Source: Thermopolyspora flexuosa
Lineage (GTDB): Bacteria; Actinomycetota; Actinomycetes; Streptosporangiales; Streptosporangiaceae
Assembly: GCF_006716785.1 (NCBI RefSeq)
Contig: NZ_VFPQ01000001.1
Span: 1,674,001 to 1,738,000, forward strand
DNA: 64,000 nucleotides
Direction of reading: 5' to 3'
Under the pieces are notes generated by a model that worked only from the letters and a program-made list of their open reading frames with translations, was not told the DNA's origin and searched no databases. Each line of letters opens with the position of its first letter. Position 1 is the first letter of the stretch. Both the position numbers and the translations under genes were made by a program. Positions 45,478 through 55,523 of the stretch are shown here, in pieces.

Positions 45478-47436
45478 ATGTTCGCAACCGTGCTGGTCGC
45501 CAACCGGGGGGAGATCGCCGTCCGGATCATCCGCACGCTGCGCCGGCTCGGCGTGCGCTCGGTCGCCGTCTACACGGAGGACGAGCTCGCGGGCGGCGCG
45601 CCGCCCCGGCACGTGCGCGACGCCGACGCCGCGGTACGGCTGCCGCGCGGCGGCTACCTCGACGCCGAGGCGATCGTCGAGGCCGCGCTGCGCACCGGGG
45701 CCGAGGCGGTCCACCCCGGCTACGGCTTCCTCGCCGAGAACGCCGCGTTCGCCCGGCGGTGCGCGCGGGCCGGGCTCGTGTTCGTCGGCCCGCCGCCGGG
45801 GGCGATCGAGGCGATGGGCGACAAGATCCGCGCCAAGGCGACGGTCGCCGCCGCCGGGGTGCCGGTGCTGCCCGGCGGGGCCGAGCCGGACGACGACCTC
45901 GCCGAGGCCGCCCGGCGCATCGGCTTCCCGGTGCTGGTCAAGCCGTCCGCGGGCGGCGGCGGCAAGGGCATGCTGCTGGTGCGCTCGGCCGAGGAGCTGC
46001 CCGCGGCGCTCGAGTCGGCCCGCCGTACCGCGCGGGCCGCGTTCGGCGACGGGACCCTGCTCGTCGAGCGATACGTGGACCGGCCCCGGCACATCGAGAT
46101 CCAGGTGCTCGCCGACGCGTACGGATCCGTGGTGCACCTGGGGGAGCGCGAGTGCAGCCTGCAGCGGCGGCACCAGAAGATCGTCGAGGAGGCGCCGTCG
46201 CCGCTGCTCGACCCCGAGACCCGGGCCCGGATGGGCGCCGCCGCGGTGGAGGCCGCCCGTGCCGCGGGCTACGTGGGCGCGGGCACGGTCGAGTTCATCG
46301 CCCACGAGACCGGCGGCCGCGTGGAGTTCTTCTTCCTGGAGATGAACACCCGCCTCCAGGTGGAGCACCCGGTCACCGAGGCGGTCACCGGCATCGACCT
46401 GGTGGAGGCGCAGCTGCGCGTCGCCGCGGGCGAGCCGCTGTGGTTCACCCAGGACGAGGTACGGCTCGCCGGCCACGCGATCGAGGCCCGCGTGTACGCC
46501 GAGGACCCGGCGCGCGGCTTCCTGCCCACCGGCGGCACCGTGCTCGTGCTGCGCGAACCCGAGGCCGCGGGTGTGCGGGTCGACTCCGGCCTGCTGCCCG
46601 GCACCGTGGTCGGCACGGGCTTCGACCCCATGCTCGCCAAGGTGATCGCGCACGGCCCGGACCGCGCCGAGGCGCTGCGGCGGCTCGACGCCGCCCTCGC
46701 CGCCACGACCGTGCTCGGCGTGCCGACGAACGTCGCGTACCTGCGCTCGCTGCTCGCCGACCCCGCCGTGGTCTCCGGCGCGCTCGACACCGGGCTCGCC
46801 GAGCGGCACACCCCCGCCCCGGGTCCGCGCGACGACGCGCTCGCCGCCGCGGCGCTGCTGCTGCACGACCGCCCCGTCGGCACCGACCCGTGGGACATCC
46901 CGGACGGGTGGCGGATCGGCGAGCGGGCGTGGACCCGCTACCGGCTGCGCGACGGCGAGGCCGCCGTCGAGGTCCGGGTGCGCGGCCTGGCCGGCGCGGC
47001 CGAGGTGGCCGTCGGCGACGGCGCCGCCGTACCGGCGCGGCTGCTCGGCCGCCGCGGCGACGAGGTCACGGCCGAGCTCGGCGGGGTCGCCCGCCGGTAC
47101 GCCTGGGCGCGGGACGGCGACGTGCTGTGGCTCGGGGCCGGCGGGGCGGCCTGGCGGTTCGAGCTCGCCGGCGAGCGGCGCGAGCGGGCCGCGGGCCGGG
47201 CCGGCGGCGGCGCGGTGCGCAGCCCGATGCCCGGAACCGTGCTGCTGGTGAAGGTGGCCGAGGGGGAGCGGGTGACCCGCGGCCAGCCCCTGGTGATCGT
47301 CGAGGCGATGAAGATGGAACACGTGGTCACCGCCCCGATCGACGGGGTGGTCACCGAGCTGCCCGCCCGCGCGGGACGCCCCGTGGAGCTGGACGCGCTG
47401 CTCGCGGTCGTCGAGCCGGAGGAGGAGCGGCCATGA
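45478..47436 (+). CDS. accA1: Acyl-CoA carboxylase alpha subunit (biotin carboxylase + BCCP)
   Basis: 652-residue subunit with biotin carboxylase domain ([53 protein letters not shown]-grasp loop, [14 protein letters not shown]) and a C-terminal carrier domain with biotinyl-lysine motif EAMKMEH. It charges biotin with CO2 and presents it to the beta subunit. With HMG-CoA lyase and acyl-CoA dehydrogenase downstream, methylcrotonyl-CoA is the likely substrate. The stop overlaps the next ATG (ATGA). Confidence 0.95.
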   Translation: MFATVLVANRGEIAVRIIRTLRRLGVRSVAVYTEDELAGGAPPRHVRDADAAVRLPRGGYLDAEAIVEAALRTGAEAVHPGYGFLAENAAFARRCARAGLVFVGPPPGAIEAMGDKIRAKATVAAAGVPVLPGGAEPDDDLAEAARRIGFPVLVKPSAGGGGKGMLLVRSAEELPAALESARRTARAAFGDGTLLVERYVDRPRHIEIQVLADAYGSVVHLGERECSLQRRHQKIVEEAPSPLLDPETRARMGAAAVEAARAAGYVGAGTVEFIAHETGGRVEFFFLEMNTRLQVEHPVTEAVTGIDLVEAQLRVAAGEPLWFTQDEVRLAGHAIEARVYAEDPARGFLPTGGTVLVLREPEAAGVRVDSGLLPGTVVGTGFDPMLAKVIAHGPDRAEALRRLDAALAATTVLGVPTNVAYLRSLLADPAVVSGALDTGLAERHTPAPGPRDDALAAAALLLHDRPVGTDPWDIPDGWRIGERAWTRYRLRDGEAAVEVRVRGLAGAAEVAVGDGAAVPARLLGRRGDEVTAELGGVARRYAWARDGDVLWLGAGGAAWRFELAGERRERAAGRAGGGAVRSPMPGTVLLVKVAEGERVTRGQPLVIVEAMKMEHVVTAPIDGVVTELPARAGRPVELDALLAVVEPEEERP

Positions 47437-48413
47437 CCGCGACCACACCGGCCGGGAACGGCCTGCCGTACCGGGTGCCGCTGGACGGGCTGCCCGATTC
47501 CGTGCGGATCTACGAGGTCGGCCCGCGGGACGGGCTGCAGAACGAGTCCGCGGTGATCCCGGTCGAGGTGAAGGCCGAGTTCATCCGGCGGCTCGCCGCC
47601 GCCGGGCTCACCGTGATCGAGGCGACGAGCTTCGTGCACCCCAAGTGGGTGCCGCAGCTCGCCGACGCCGACGAGCTGCTCGACCGGCTCGGCCCCATGC
47701 CCGGGGTGCGGCTGCCGGTGCTCGTGCCGAACGAGCGCGGCCTGGAGCGGGCGCTGCGCCGCGGCGTGACGGAGATCGCGATCTTCGGCAGCGCCACCGA
47801 GACGTTCGCCCGGCGCAACCTCAACCGCGACATCGCCGGGTCGCTGGAGATGTTCGCGCCGGTGGTGGCGCGGGCGCGGGAGGCCGGGCTGCGGGTGCGC
47901 GGCTACCTGTCGATGTGCTTCGGCGACCCGTGGGAGGGCCAGGTGCCGATCGGCCGGGTGGTGGAGGTCGGCGCCCGGCTGCTCGAGCTCGGCTGCGACG
48001 AGCTGTCCCTCGGCGACACGATCGGCGTCGGCACCCCCGGGCACGTGACCGCGCTGATCGCGGCGTTCGGCGCGGCCGGGATCGGCCCCGAGCGGCTCGC
48101 GGTGCACTTCCACGACACCTACGGCCAGGCGCTGGCGAACACGCTCGCCGCGCTGCGCGCCGGGGTGCGCACGGTGGACGCCTCGGCGGGCGGCATCGGC
48201 GGCTGCCCGTACGCGAAAAGCGCCACCGGCAACCTCGCCACCGAGGACCTGGTGTGGATGCTGCACGGCCTCGGCATCGAGACCGGCGTGTCCCTGGAGT
48301 CCCTGGTGGCGACGAGCGTCTGGCTCGCGGAGCGGCTCGGCCGCCCCAGCCCGTCCCGGGTCGTCCAGGCGCTGGCGAGGCGGCTCAACGAACAGGAGGG
48401 GAGCCAGGGATGA
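47433..48413 (+). CDS. mvaB: Hydroxymethylglutaryl-CoA lyase
   Basis: 326-residue cytosolic lyase splitting HMG-CoA into acetyl-CoA and acetoacetate, last step of leucine degradation. Motifs: [12 protein letters not shown] (metal and substrate), [51 protein letters not shown] (metal His pair), and [12 protein letters not shown] with the catalytic Cys. The start overlaps the carboxylase stop by 4 nt and the end overlaps the next ATG by 4 nt, so the genes are tightly coupled. Confidence 0.95.
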   Translation: MTATTPAGNGLPYRVPLDGLPDSVRIYEVGPRDGLQNESAVIPVEVKAEFIRRLAAAGLTVIEATSFVHPKWVPQLADADELLDRLGPMPGVRLPVLVPNERGLERALRRGVTEIAIFGSATETFARRNLNRDIAGSLEMFAPVVARAREAGLRVRGYLSMCFGDPWEGQVPIGRVVEVGARLLELGCDELSLGDTIGVGTPGHVTALIAAFGAAGIGPERLAVHFHDTYGQALANTLAALRAGVRTVDASAGGIGGCPYAKSATGNLATEDLVWMLHGLGIETGVSLESLVATSVWLAERLGRPSPSRVVQALARRLNEQEGSQG

Positions 48414-49609
48414 CCACGGCCACCACGCACCACCTGCCCATGCACATGCTCAGCGAGGAACACGAGACGCTGCGCCGTACCGTCGAGGAGTTCGCCCGCC
48501 GCGAGGTCGCCCCGGTGATCGGCGACTACTACGAGCGCTGCGAGTTCCCCTACGAGATCGTCCGCAAGATGGGGGAGCTGGGCCTGTTCGGCCTGCCGTT
48601 CCCCGAGGAGTACGGCGGCATGGGCGGCGACTACTTCGCCCTCTGCCTCGCCCTGGAGGAGCTGGCCCGGGTCGACAACTCGGTGGCGATCACCCTCGAG
48701 GCGGCGGTGAGCCTCGGCGCGATGCCGATCTACCGGTTCGGCACGCCCGAGCAGAAGGCGACCTGGCTGCCGAAGCTCACCAGCGGCGAGATGCTCGGCG
48801 CGTTCGGCCTCACCGAGGCGGGCGGCGGCTCCGACGTGCCCGGCGGCATGCGCACCACGGCCGTGCTCGACGGCGACGAGTGGGTGATCAACGGCACCAA
48901 GGCGTTCATCACCAACTCCGGCACCGCGATCACCGGGGTGATCGCCGTCGCCGCGATCACCGGCACCCGGCCGGGCCCGGACGGCCCGCGGCCGGAGATC
49001 AGCACGATCCTCGTGCCGAGCGGCACCCCCGGCCTCACCGTGTCCCGCAAGTACTCCAAGGTCGGCTGGAACGCCTCCGACACCCGGGAGCTGTCGTTCA
49101 CCGACTGCCGGGTGCCCGCGGCGAACCTGCTCGGCGAGCGCGGCCGCGGCTACGCGCAGTTCCTGCAGATCCTCGACGAGGGCCGGATCGCGATCGCCGC
49201 GGTCGCGGTCGGCCTCGCCCAGGGCTGCGTGGACGAGTCCCTCGCCTACGCCAAGCAGCGCCGCGCGTTCGGCCACGCCATCGGCGAGTACCAGGCGATC
49301 CAGTTCAAGATCGCCGACATGGCGGCCCGGGCGCACACCGCGCGCCTCGCCTACTACCACGCGGCCGCGAAGATGCTCGCCGGCGAGCCGTTCAAGAAGG
49401 AGGCCGCGATGGCGAAGCTCGTCGCGTCCAACGCCGCGATGGACAACGCCCGCGACGCCACCCAGATCTTCGGCGGCTACGGCTTCATGAACGAGTACCC
49501 GGTCGGCCGGTTCTACCGCGACGCCAAGATCCTCGAGATCGGCGAGGGCACGAGCGAGGTCCAGCGCATGCTCATCGCCCGCGAGCTCGGCCTGCCCGCG
49601 CTCTGCTAG
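48410..49609 (+). CDS. acdH: Acyl-CoA dehydrogenase (likely isovaleryl/branched-chain)
   Basis: 399-residue FAD enzyme oxidising short or branched acyl-CoA. FGLTEAGGGSDVPGGMRTTA and WVINGTKAFITNSG are flavin/substrate motifs; FGGYGFMNEYPVGRFYRDAKILEIGEGTSEVQR holds the Glu catalytic in the short-chain group. Position at the end of the carboxylase-lyase operon, the same order as in Streptomyces clusters recalled from memory, implies a role in isovaleryl-CoA or related oxidation. The exact chain-length preference cannot be read off. A strong hairpin follows the stop. Confidence 0.92.
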   Translation: MTTATTHHLPMHMLSEEHETLRRTVEEFARREVAPVIGDYYERCEFPYEIVRKMGELGLFGLPFPEEYGGMGGDYFALCLALEELARVDNSVAITLEAAVSLGAMPIYRFGTPEQKATWLPKLTSGEMLGAFGLTEAGGGSDVPGGMRTTAVLDGDEWVINGTKAFITNSGTAITGVIAVAAITGTRPGPDGPRPEISTILVPSGTPGLTVSRKYSKVGWNASDTRELSFTDCRVPAANLLGERGRGYAQFLQILDEGRIAIAAVAVGLAQGCVDESLAYAKQRRAFGHAIGEYQAIQFKIADMAARAHTARLAYYHAAAKMLAGEPFKKEAAMAKLVASNAAMDNARDATQIFGGYGFMNEYPVGRFYRDAKILEIGEGTSEVQRMLIARELGLPALC

Positions 49610-49611
49610 CC

Positions 49612-49641
49612 GTACGGCCGGCCGGGCGGGCCCGGCCGTAC
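49612..49641. terminator. Strong hairpin ending the leucine operon
   Basis: GTACGGCCGG at 49612-49621 pairs with CCGGCCGTAC at 49632-49641; the loop can pair further. It serves the acdH end and the convergent hypothetical gene, whose stop is at 49646. Confidence 0.8.
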
Positions 49642-49645
49642 CGGG

Positions 49646-51319
49646 TCAGCCGCCGACCGCGGAGGCGAGCTGGGCGTCGAGGCGGTAGCCGTTGATCGTG
49701 ATGTAGACCGCGTCGCCGGGCCGCGCGCCGATGCGCATGAGCACCGGCTGGAGCGAGTCGAACACCGGCTGGTCCCGCCAGACGAGCACGACCGCGTTGT
49801 CGCCGGGGCCGGTCACCGACAGCAGCGTGCCCGGGCGCATGCCGAGCTGGGCGGCGTACGCCTCCGGCACCGGCACCGGGGCGCCGCGCAGGTGCTCGGC
49901 GGTGATCTCGATGCGCTGCCAGCGGCGCGGGTCCGAGGCCGGGCTCGGCACCGGCGGCGGGGGCGGCGGCGTGTGCGGCCCCCGCGGGTACGGCTGGCCG
50001 GAGAGCGCCTGCAGCGCGGCGAGCGCGGTCTGCGGGTCGACCTGGTTGCCGACTTGCGGCACCGGGTGGCCACCGCGGGCGGCGCGGCCGTTCGCCCCCG
50101 GGGTACGGCGCGGCAGCGCGGGCAGGCTGCCGGTGGAGGTGGTGGAGTGCTTCGCCTCGTGCGCGCCCGCCCCGGGCCGCGTGCCGGGCTCCTTGGGCAG
50201 CGCCTCCAGCCACGCCTTCGCCGAGTGCGAGCGGATGCCGATCTTGCCGAGCAGCTCGACCACGTCGGTCTCGTCCGGGTGGGCGGCGAGGAGCTGCCGG
50301 GTCTTCTCCTGCAGGCTGCCGAGGTCGCCCACGACGAGCCAGCCGTCCTGCAGCCGGCGGTCCGGCATGAGCGCGACGAGCACCCGCCACAGCGGCGTGT
50401 TGAGCGAGGGCACGAGCACCGGGTGCGAGGGGTCCATGCTGATGAGCTGCTCCTGGGTGGCCGCCGCGCCGAGCCACTCGGACAGGCCGAACAGGTGGCC
50501 GGTGAGCGGGGCCGAGTCGGGGGAGCGCATCCACATGAGCACCCGCTCCTCGGCGCTGCGCTGCGCGTGGGAGAGCACCTCGCGGTCCACGCCCAGCCGG
50601 TAGGCGAGCGCGCGCAGGCTGATCGGCTCGGCGGCGAACAGGCGCTCGGCCGCGATCGCCTTCTCCAGCGGCGACCAGTCCCGCAGCAGCGTCTCGACGA
50701 GCGCGACCATGGGGTACTCGGAGGTGATCTTCGCCGGGTCCGGCGTGATCACCGGCGGCTCCTCGGGCGCCTTGGCGGGCTGGGTCTCCGGCAGCGTGTC
50801 GGCGGGGACCGGGGCGGCGAGCGCGGGCACCGGCGGGGCGCTCGGCTGCGCGGCGGGCGCGGGCGGCGCGAGCGTCGCGGTCCCGCCGCCCTCCACGGGC
50901 AGCCGCTTGAAGAACTCGCGGAACGCCGCCGCCATCACGACCTCGGGCGCCGCCGGTCCGCTCGGCGCCTGCAGGTCGGCGGGGGTGAGCCGGCGCAGCC
51001 GGGACCAGCCGCCGAAGCCCCCGGCCGCGCTGCGGGCCGGCTCGGGCCAGTCGGGCAGGTTCGGGTCCGGGCTGTGCGTCTGCAGCGCCGGAAGCAGCTC
51101 GACGATCGGCATGTGGCCCCACAGGGCGACGGCGAGCCGGGCGAGCCGGTCGCAGATCCAGTCCGCGCCGGTGACGGAGAGCGCGCGGCCGATCGCGACG
51201 GAGCCCCACCAGCCCCCCGGCAGCCGGGGATCGGCCAGCACCTCGGCGACCTGCTGCGGCCGGGTCCAGCGCAGCGCCGGAACCAGATCACTTAAACAGG
51301 TCGATGACTGGGCATCCAT
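49646..51319 (-). CDS. Conserved actinobacterial hypothetical with sigma-like helix-turn-helix
   Basis: 557-residue cytoplasmic protein, family not recognised. An N-terminal Trp-rich domain (WTRPQQVAEVLADPRLPGGWWG) occupies about 1-140; a Pro/Ala linker runs to 195. Residues 233-262, ISLRALAYRLGVDREVLSHAQRSAEERV, look like a sigma-70 region-4 or RNA-polymerase-alpha-like helix-turn-helix. A second middle domain covers 265-385, a disordered Gly/Pro part 390-470, and a C-terminal domain 470-557 with two similar LGMRPGTLLSV/IGARPGDAVYI strands. ATG 51319 has GGGGAGG 12 nt upstream. It stands alone between convergent acdH and the psuK gene upstream on the same strand. Confidence 0.75.
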   Translation of the reverse strand: MDAQSSTCLSDLVPALRWTRPQQVAEVLADPRLPGGWWGSVAIGRALSVTGADWICDRLARLAVALWGHMPIVELLPALQTHSPDPNLPDWPEPARSAAGGFGGWSRLRRLTPADLQAPSGPAAPEVVMAAAFREFFKRLPVEGGGTATLAPPAPAAQPSAPPVPALAAPVPADTLPETQPAKAPEEPPVITPDPAKITSEYPMVALVETLLRDWSPLEKAIAAERLFAAEPISLRALAYRLGVDREVLSHAQRSAEERVLMWMRSPDSAPLTGHLFGLSEWLGAAATQEQLISMDPSHPVLVPSLNTPLWRVLVALMPDRRLQDGWLVVGDLGSLQEKTRQLLAAHPDETDVVELLGKIGIRSHSAKAWLEALPKEPGTRPGAGAHEAKHSTTSTGSLPALPRRTPGANGRAARGGHPVPQVGNQVDPQTALAALQALSGQPYPRGPHTPPPPPPVPSPASDPRRWQRIEITAEHLRGAPVPVPEAYAAQLGMRPGTLLSVTGPGDNAVVLVWRDQPVFDSLQPVLMRIGARPGDAVYITINGYRLDAQLASAVGG

Positions 51320-51439
51320 CGGCTGACCGCAACCTCCCCGGTTTCCACGATGAAACGTGGAGTTATTCGTGGTGCTCGTGGTGCGTGCTAATGGTGCAGC
51401 TTACGCCGGAACGGACTTAGGTGTGTCAAGTGGGAGAAA

Positions 51440-52390
51440 TTACTGCGTTCCACTGGCGGTTCCATTTCCGCTCCGATCCCGGACACCAGGGCGTCCGCCC
51501 ACCTGCCGTACGGCCTGCGCGCCCGCCCGGCACCCGGACGCGACCGCCTCCACCGTGCCGCTCCCGGCGAGCAGGGCGGTGAGGAAGCCCGCCGCGAACG
51601 CGTCACCGGCGCCGGTCGAGTCGACCACCTCCGTCGGTACGGCGGGCACGTGGGCCACCACCCGCCCGCCCTCGGCGAGCAGCGCGCCCCGCGCCCCCAG
51701 CTTCACCACCGCAGTACGGTACCGCCCGCTCAGCCGCGCGGCGGCCGATTCCGGATTCCCGTCCGGCCCGAGCCCGCCGAGCAGCAGCGCCTCGTCGAGG
51801 TTGGGGATCACCACGTCCACCCCGGCGGTCTCGGCGAGGAACCGCTCCGGCCCGAAGTCGCGGAGGAAGTGGGCCGAGGCCGGGTCCACGCTCACCGTCA
51901 CGCCGCGCCGGGCCGCCGCGGCGAGCGCGAGCCGTACCAGCTCCAGCCCGGGCGGCGCGAACAGCGTGTAGCCGGACACGTGCAGGTGCCGCACCCCGTC
52001 GAGCAGCCCGTCCTCCCAGTCGGCGGCGCACAGCCGCCCGCTCGCGCCCCGGTTGGTGAGCATGGAACGTTCCCCGGTGGCGTCCACCATCGCGATCACC
52101 ACCGCGGTGGGGTGCTCGGGGTCGACGCGCACGTGCGGGCGCACCCCGGCGCGGCGCAGCTCGGCGGTGTGCCAGTCGCCGGTGTCGCGGCCCACCCGGG
52201 TGAGCAGCCGGACGTCGGCGCCGAGGTACGCGGCCCACGCGGCGGTGTTCGCGCCGGAGCCGCCGGGGCGCAGCGCGATGTCCGCGGGGGTGTCCGTGCC
52301 GGTCCCCGGCCCGCCGCCCGCGGCGCACGGCCGGGGCACCCGCAGCGTGACGACGTCGGTGACCACGTCGCCGATGACGAGCAGGCTCAC
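51440..52390 (-). CDS. psuK: PfkB-family sugar kinase, probable pseudouridine kinase
   Basis: 316-residue ribokinase-like kinase starting at GTG 52390, whose last bases overlap the psuG stop (GTGA). The N-terminal LLVIGDVVTDVV, RPGGSGANTAAWAAYLG and C-terminal DSTGAGDAFAAGFLTALL (catalytic Asp, anion hole) are PfkB signatures. Paired with psuG, it probably phosphorylates pseudouridine to the 5'-phosphate; ribokinase or another nucleoside kinase is possible if judged by sequence alone. It is second in the two-gene operon. Confidence 0.87.
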   Translation of the reverse strand: MSLLVIGDVVTDVVTLRVPRPCAAGGGPGTGTDTPADIALRPGGSGANTAAWAAYLGADVRLLTRVGRDTGDWHTAELRRAGVRPHVRVDPEHPTAVVIAMVDATGERSMLTNRGASGRLCAADWEDGLLDGVRHLHVSGYTLFAPPGLELVRLALAAAARRGVTVSVDPASAHFLRDFGPERFLAETAGVDVVIPNLDEALLLGGLGPDGNPESAAARLSGRYRTAVVKLGARGALLAEGGRVVAHVPAVPTEVVDSTGAGDAFAAGFLTALLAGSGTVEAVASGCRAGAQAVRQVGGRPGVRDRSGNGTASGTQ

Positions 52391-53319
52391 CCGCCGCTCC
52401 AGCACGCGGCGATCTCCGCGGCGAGCCGGACATTGCCGCGGACCGCGGCGAGGTTCGCCTCCAGGGACCGCCCCTCGGTGCCGCGCACCAGGTAGTCGAG
52501 GAGGAACGGGGTGATCGCCTGGCCGGTGACGCCGGCGTCGCGGGCCGCGGCGAGCGCCTCGGCGAGCACGCGGTCGTGCAGGGCGGGGTCGAGCTGCTCG
52601 TGCTCCGGTACCGGGTTCGCCACCACCACCGCGCCGCCGGGCACGCCGAGCCGCTCCCGCTCGCGCAGGATGCGCGCGGCCTCGGCCGGGGTCTCGATGC
52701 GCCAGTCCACCCGCTCGCCCGAGGAGTGCAGGTAGAAGCCGGGGAACTCGTCGGTGCGGTAGCCGACCACGGTGATGCCCCGGGTCTCCATGCGCTGCAG
52801 CGTCGCGGGCACGTCGAGGATCGACTTCACCCCCGCGCACACCACGATGATCGAGGTACGGCTCAGCGCGTCGAGGTCGGCCGACTCGTCCTGGGTCTCC
52901 AGCCACTCGCGGTGCACGCCGCCGAGCCCGCCGGTGGCGAACACCCGCACCCCGGCCCGCGCGGCGAGGAACGCGGTCGCCGACACCGTGGTGGCGCCGC
53001 TCGCCCCGAGCGCCGCGGCCGGGGCGAGGTCGCGCAGCCCGAGCTTGCGCAGGCCCGGCTCGGACGCGACGCGCTCCAGGTCCCGCTTGTCCAGGCCGAC
53101 CCGGGCGACGCCGTCGAGCACCGCGATCGTCGCGGGCACCGCGCCGCCCTGCCGTACCAGGTCCTCCAGCTCCTGGGCCACCTCGAGGTTGCGCGGCCGC
53201 GGCAGGCCGTGCGAGATGATCGTCGACTCCAGCGCGACCACCGGGCGGCCGTTCGCCAGCGCCTCGGCGACCTCCTCAGACAGGCGGATGGCCTCCCGGC
53301 CGTCCTCACGCTCACGCAT
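52387..53319 (-). CDS. psuG: Pseudouridine-5'-phosphate glycosidase
   Basis: 310-residue enzyme that reversibly splits pseudouridine 5'-phosphate into uracil and ribose 5-phosphate. VVALESTIISHGLPRPRN holds the conserved Glu; GATTVSATAFLA, FATGGLGGVHR and CAGVKSILDVPATL, with the Schiff-base-type Lys, are family blocks. Length is normal. Together with psuK it forms a two-step salvage route for pseudouridine from RNA turnover. AGGGGGAC and GAGGG lie upstream of the ATG. Confidence 0.95.
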   Translation of the reverse strand: MREREDGREAIRLSEEVAEALANGRPVVALESTIISHGLPRPRNLEVAQELEDLVRQGGAVPATIAVLDGVARVGLDKRDLERVASEPGLRKLGLRDLAPAAALGASGATTVSATAFLAARAGVRVFATGGLGGVHREWLETQDESADLDALSRTSIIVVCAGVKSILDVPATLQRMETRGITVVGYRTDEFPGFYLHSSGERVDWRIETPAEAARILRERERLGVPGGAVVVANPVPEHEQLDPALHDRVLAEALAAARDAGVTGQAITPFLLDYLVRGTEGRSLEANLAAVRGNVRLAAEIAACWSGG

Positions 53320-53440
53320 GCCCTCGCTCGTCCCCCTGCCACGGTCCGGGAATGGATGTCCGATGTGTACCGATAATGCCGCAACGCCGCGTGTCGCAGT
53401 GTCGCGTCACCGATGGGCACTCTATGCGCCATTGCGGCGT

Positions 53441-53457
53441 GATGTCCTCGTGACATC
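53441..53457. promoter_or_regulatory. Inverted repeat GATGTC/GACATC between psuG and oxidoreductase genes
   Basis: GATGTC at 53441-53446 and GACATC at 53452-53457 are separated by 5 nt in the roughly 210-bp divergent spacer. It may be a regulator site. Confidence 0.4.
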
Positions 53458-53529
53458 TCGCCAACAAAATCGCGCGCACAGGACCATTTTCGCACTGGTT
53501 ATCTGATTCATCCCTGTTCTGGAGAGAAC

Positions 53530-55077
53530 ATGCGCTATGACGTGGTCGTGGCCGGGGGCGGCCACAACGGGCTCACCGCCGCGGCGTACCTCGCCCAGGC
53601 CGGGCGCAGCGTGCTCGTGCTCGAGCGGCAGGACCACGTGGGCGGCCTCGCGGTCTCGGCGCGGCCGTTCCCGGGCGTGGACGCGCGGCTGTCGCGGTAC
53701 GCCTACCTGGTGAGCCTGCTGCCCGCGCGGATCGTGCGGGAGCTGGGGCTGCCGCTGGAGCTGCGCCGCCGCCGCTTCGCCTCCTACACGCCCTCCGGCG
53801 CGACCGGGCTGCTCGTCGACAACGACGACGAGGAGCGCACCGCCGAGTCGTTCGCCGCGGTGACCGGCGGGCGGGCCGACTACGACGCCTGGCGGCGGTT
53901 CTATGGCATGATCGGCGAGGTGGCCCGGCGGCTCGCCCCGACGCTGCTGGAGCCGCTGCCCACCCGCGAGGAGGCGCGGCGCATCGTCGGCGACGAGACC
54001 GCGTGGCGGGCGCTGTTCGAGCGGCCGATCGGCGAGACCGTGGCCGAGACGTTCGGCTCCGACCTGGTGCGCGGCGTGGTGCTCACCGACGCGCTCATCG
54101 GCACCTTCGCCGACCCGGACCGCGACCTGCTCGCCAACCGCTGCTTCCTCTACCACGTGATCGGCGACGGCACCGGGCTGTGGAACGTCCCGGTGGGCGG
54201 CATGGGCGCGGTGTCGCAGGCGCTCGCCGACGCCGCGGTACGGCACGGCGCCGAGATCCGGACCGGGGCCGAGGTGCTCGCCGTCGACCCCGCCACCGGG
54301 GAGGTGACCTTCCGCGACGCCGCCGGGGAGCACACGGTCACCGGCGGGCACGTGCTCGCCGCGCTGCCGCCCGCGGTGCTCGCCCGGCTCACCGGCGCCG
54401 ACCCCGGGCCGGCCCCGGAGGGCGCCCAGCTCAAGATCAACATCCTGCTCGCCCGCCTGCCCCGGCTGAAGGACCCCAAGGTGAGCCCGGCCGAGGCGTT
54501 CAGCGGCACCTTCCACATCAACGAGGGCCGCGATCAGCTCGCCGCCGCGTACGCGCAGGCCGCCGCCGGGCGCATCCCCGAGCTGCCGCCCGCGGAGGTG
54601 TACTGCCACACGCTCACCGACCCGTCGATCCTCGGGCCGGAGCTGCGCGAGCGGGGCGCGCACACGATGACGCTGTTCGGGCTGCACATGCCCGCCCGGC
54701 TGTTCCGCGACGACCCGGAGGGCGCGCGCGAGGCGGCGCTGCGGGCCACGCTCGCCTCGATCGACTCGGTGCTCGCCGAGCCCATCGAGGACTGCCTGCT
54801 GCGCGGCCCGGACGGCGAGCCGTGCCTGGAGGTGAAGACACCGGTCGACCTGGAGAACGAGGCGGGCCTGCCCGGCGGGCACATCTTCCACCGGCACCTC
54901 GCCTGGCCGTACGCGGAGCCGGACGACGCGGCCGACGGGGCGGACCCGGCCGCGGTGCGGTGGGGCGTGGCGACCGCGTGGCCGCGGATCCTGCTGTGCG
55001 GCGCGGGCGCGCGGCGCGGCGGCGGGGTGAGCGGCATCCCGGGCCGGAACGCGGCGATGGCCCTGCTCAACGGCTGA
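53530..55077 (+). CDS. FAD-dependent oxidoreductase, phytoene-desaturase-like
   Basis: 515-residue flavoprotein. The Rossmann FAD motif VVAGGGHNGLTAAAYLAQAGRSVLVLERQDHVGG lies at the extreme N-terminus; the C-terminal GAGARRGGGVSGIPGRNAAMALL is the second dinucleotide motif of the amine-oxidase/carotenoid-desaturase superfamily, and IGDGTGLWNVPVGGMGAVSQALADAA is also conserved. The pattern is close to PYROXD2-type proteins rather than true CrtI. No carotenoid genes are near. Substrate unknown. GGAGAGAAC is the ribosome site. Confidence 0.87.
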   Translation: MRYDVVVAGGGHNGLTAAAYLAQAGRSVLVLERQDHVGGLAVSARPFPGVDARLSRYAYLVSLLPARIVRELGLPLELRRRRFASYTPSGATGLLVDNDDEERTAESFAAVTGGRADYDAWRRFYGMIGEVARRLAPTLLEPLPTREEARRIVGDETAWRALFERPIGETVAETFGSDLVRGVVLTDALIGTFADPDRDLLANRCFLYHVIGDGTGLWNVPVGGMGAVSQALADAAVRHGAEIRTGAEVLAVDPATGEVTFRDAAGEHTVTGGHVLAALPPAVLARLTGADPGPAPEGAQLKINILLARLPRLKDPKVSPAEAFSGTFHINEGRDQLAAAYAQAAAGRIPELPPAEVYCHTLTDPSILGPELRERGAHTMTLFGLHMPARLFRDDPEGAREAALRATLASIDSVLAEPIEDCLLRGPDGEPCLEVKTPVDLENEAGLPGGHIFHRHLAWPYAEPDDAADGADPAAVRWGVATAWPRILLCGAGARRGGGVSGIPGRNAAMALLNG

Positions 55078-55239
55078 CCGGAACCACCGGGGAGGGGCCC
55101 GGGAGACGCCGGAGAATCGTGCACGAGGTGTTCACCGGCGGTTAAGAGAATGATCAAGAACAACTGGTGACATTCAGGCACTTTTCTCCGATGATTCCAG
55201 TACTATTGCGCGCAATTGCAACGGACGAGAGGGGTCGTC

Positions 55240-55446
55240 ATGCGGTTGCGTTTCCTGGGCTCCACCTCCGAGGCCGGCGCCTGCCCCTCGCTCTACGAGA
55301 CCGATCGGGGAACGATCGTCGTCCAGGGCATGCAGGTGGTGGACCCCGACGCGCTCGCCGACCTGCGGGACGTGCTCGACGGCGAGACCGCCGTCGAGGT
55401 GCCGCGGGAGCTGCTGGTGGACATCGCACGCAAGGTCCTCGGCTGA
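55240..55446 (+). CDS. Small acidic protein, first gene of XRE trio
   Basis: 68-residue protein (MRLRFLGSTSEAGACPSLYETDRGTIVVQGMQV...). GAGAGGGG precedes the ATG. I know this size class as common companions of XRE/DUF5753 regulators in actinobacteria, but no function is established. Two short strands and a C-terminal helix (PRELLVDIARKVLG) can be guessed. The XRE gene starts 77 bp downstream and a second small gene follows it. Confidence 0.8.
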   Translation: MRLRFLGSTSEAGACPSLYETDRGTIVVQGMQVVDPDALADLRDVLDGETAVEVPRELLVDIARKVLG

Positions 55447-55523
55447 TCACCTTTTGGGGAGTTCCCTATGGTGAGTACCGCAGGCAGGCGATTACGCTGC
55501 CAAGCGGTTCCGGGGAGGTGGGC

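Noticed and set aside
51440-53319. Ribokinase plus carbohydrate enzyme as a general sugar operon
   Set aside because: The first gene has specific pseudouridine-phosphate glycosidase motifs, so pseudouridine salvage explains both.
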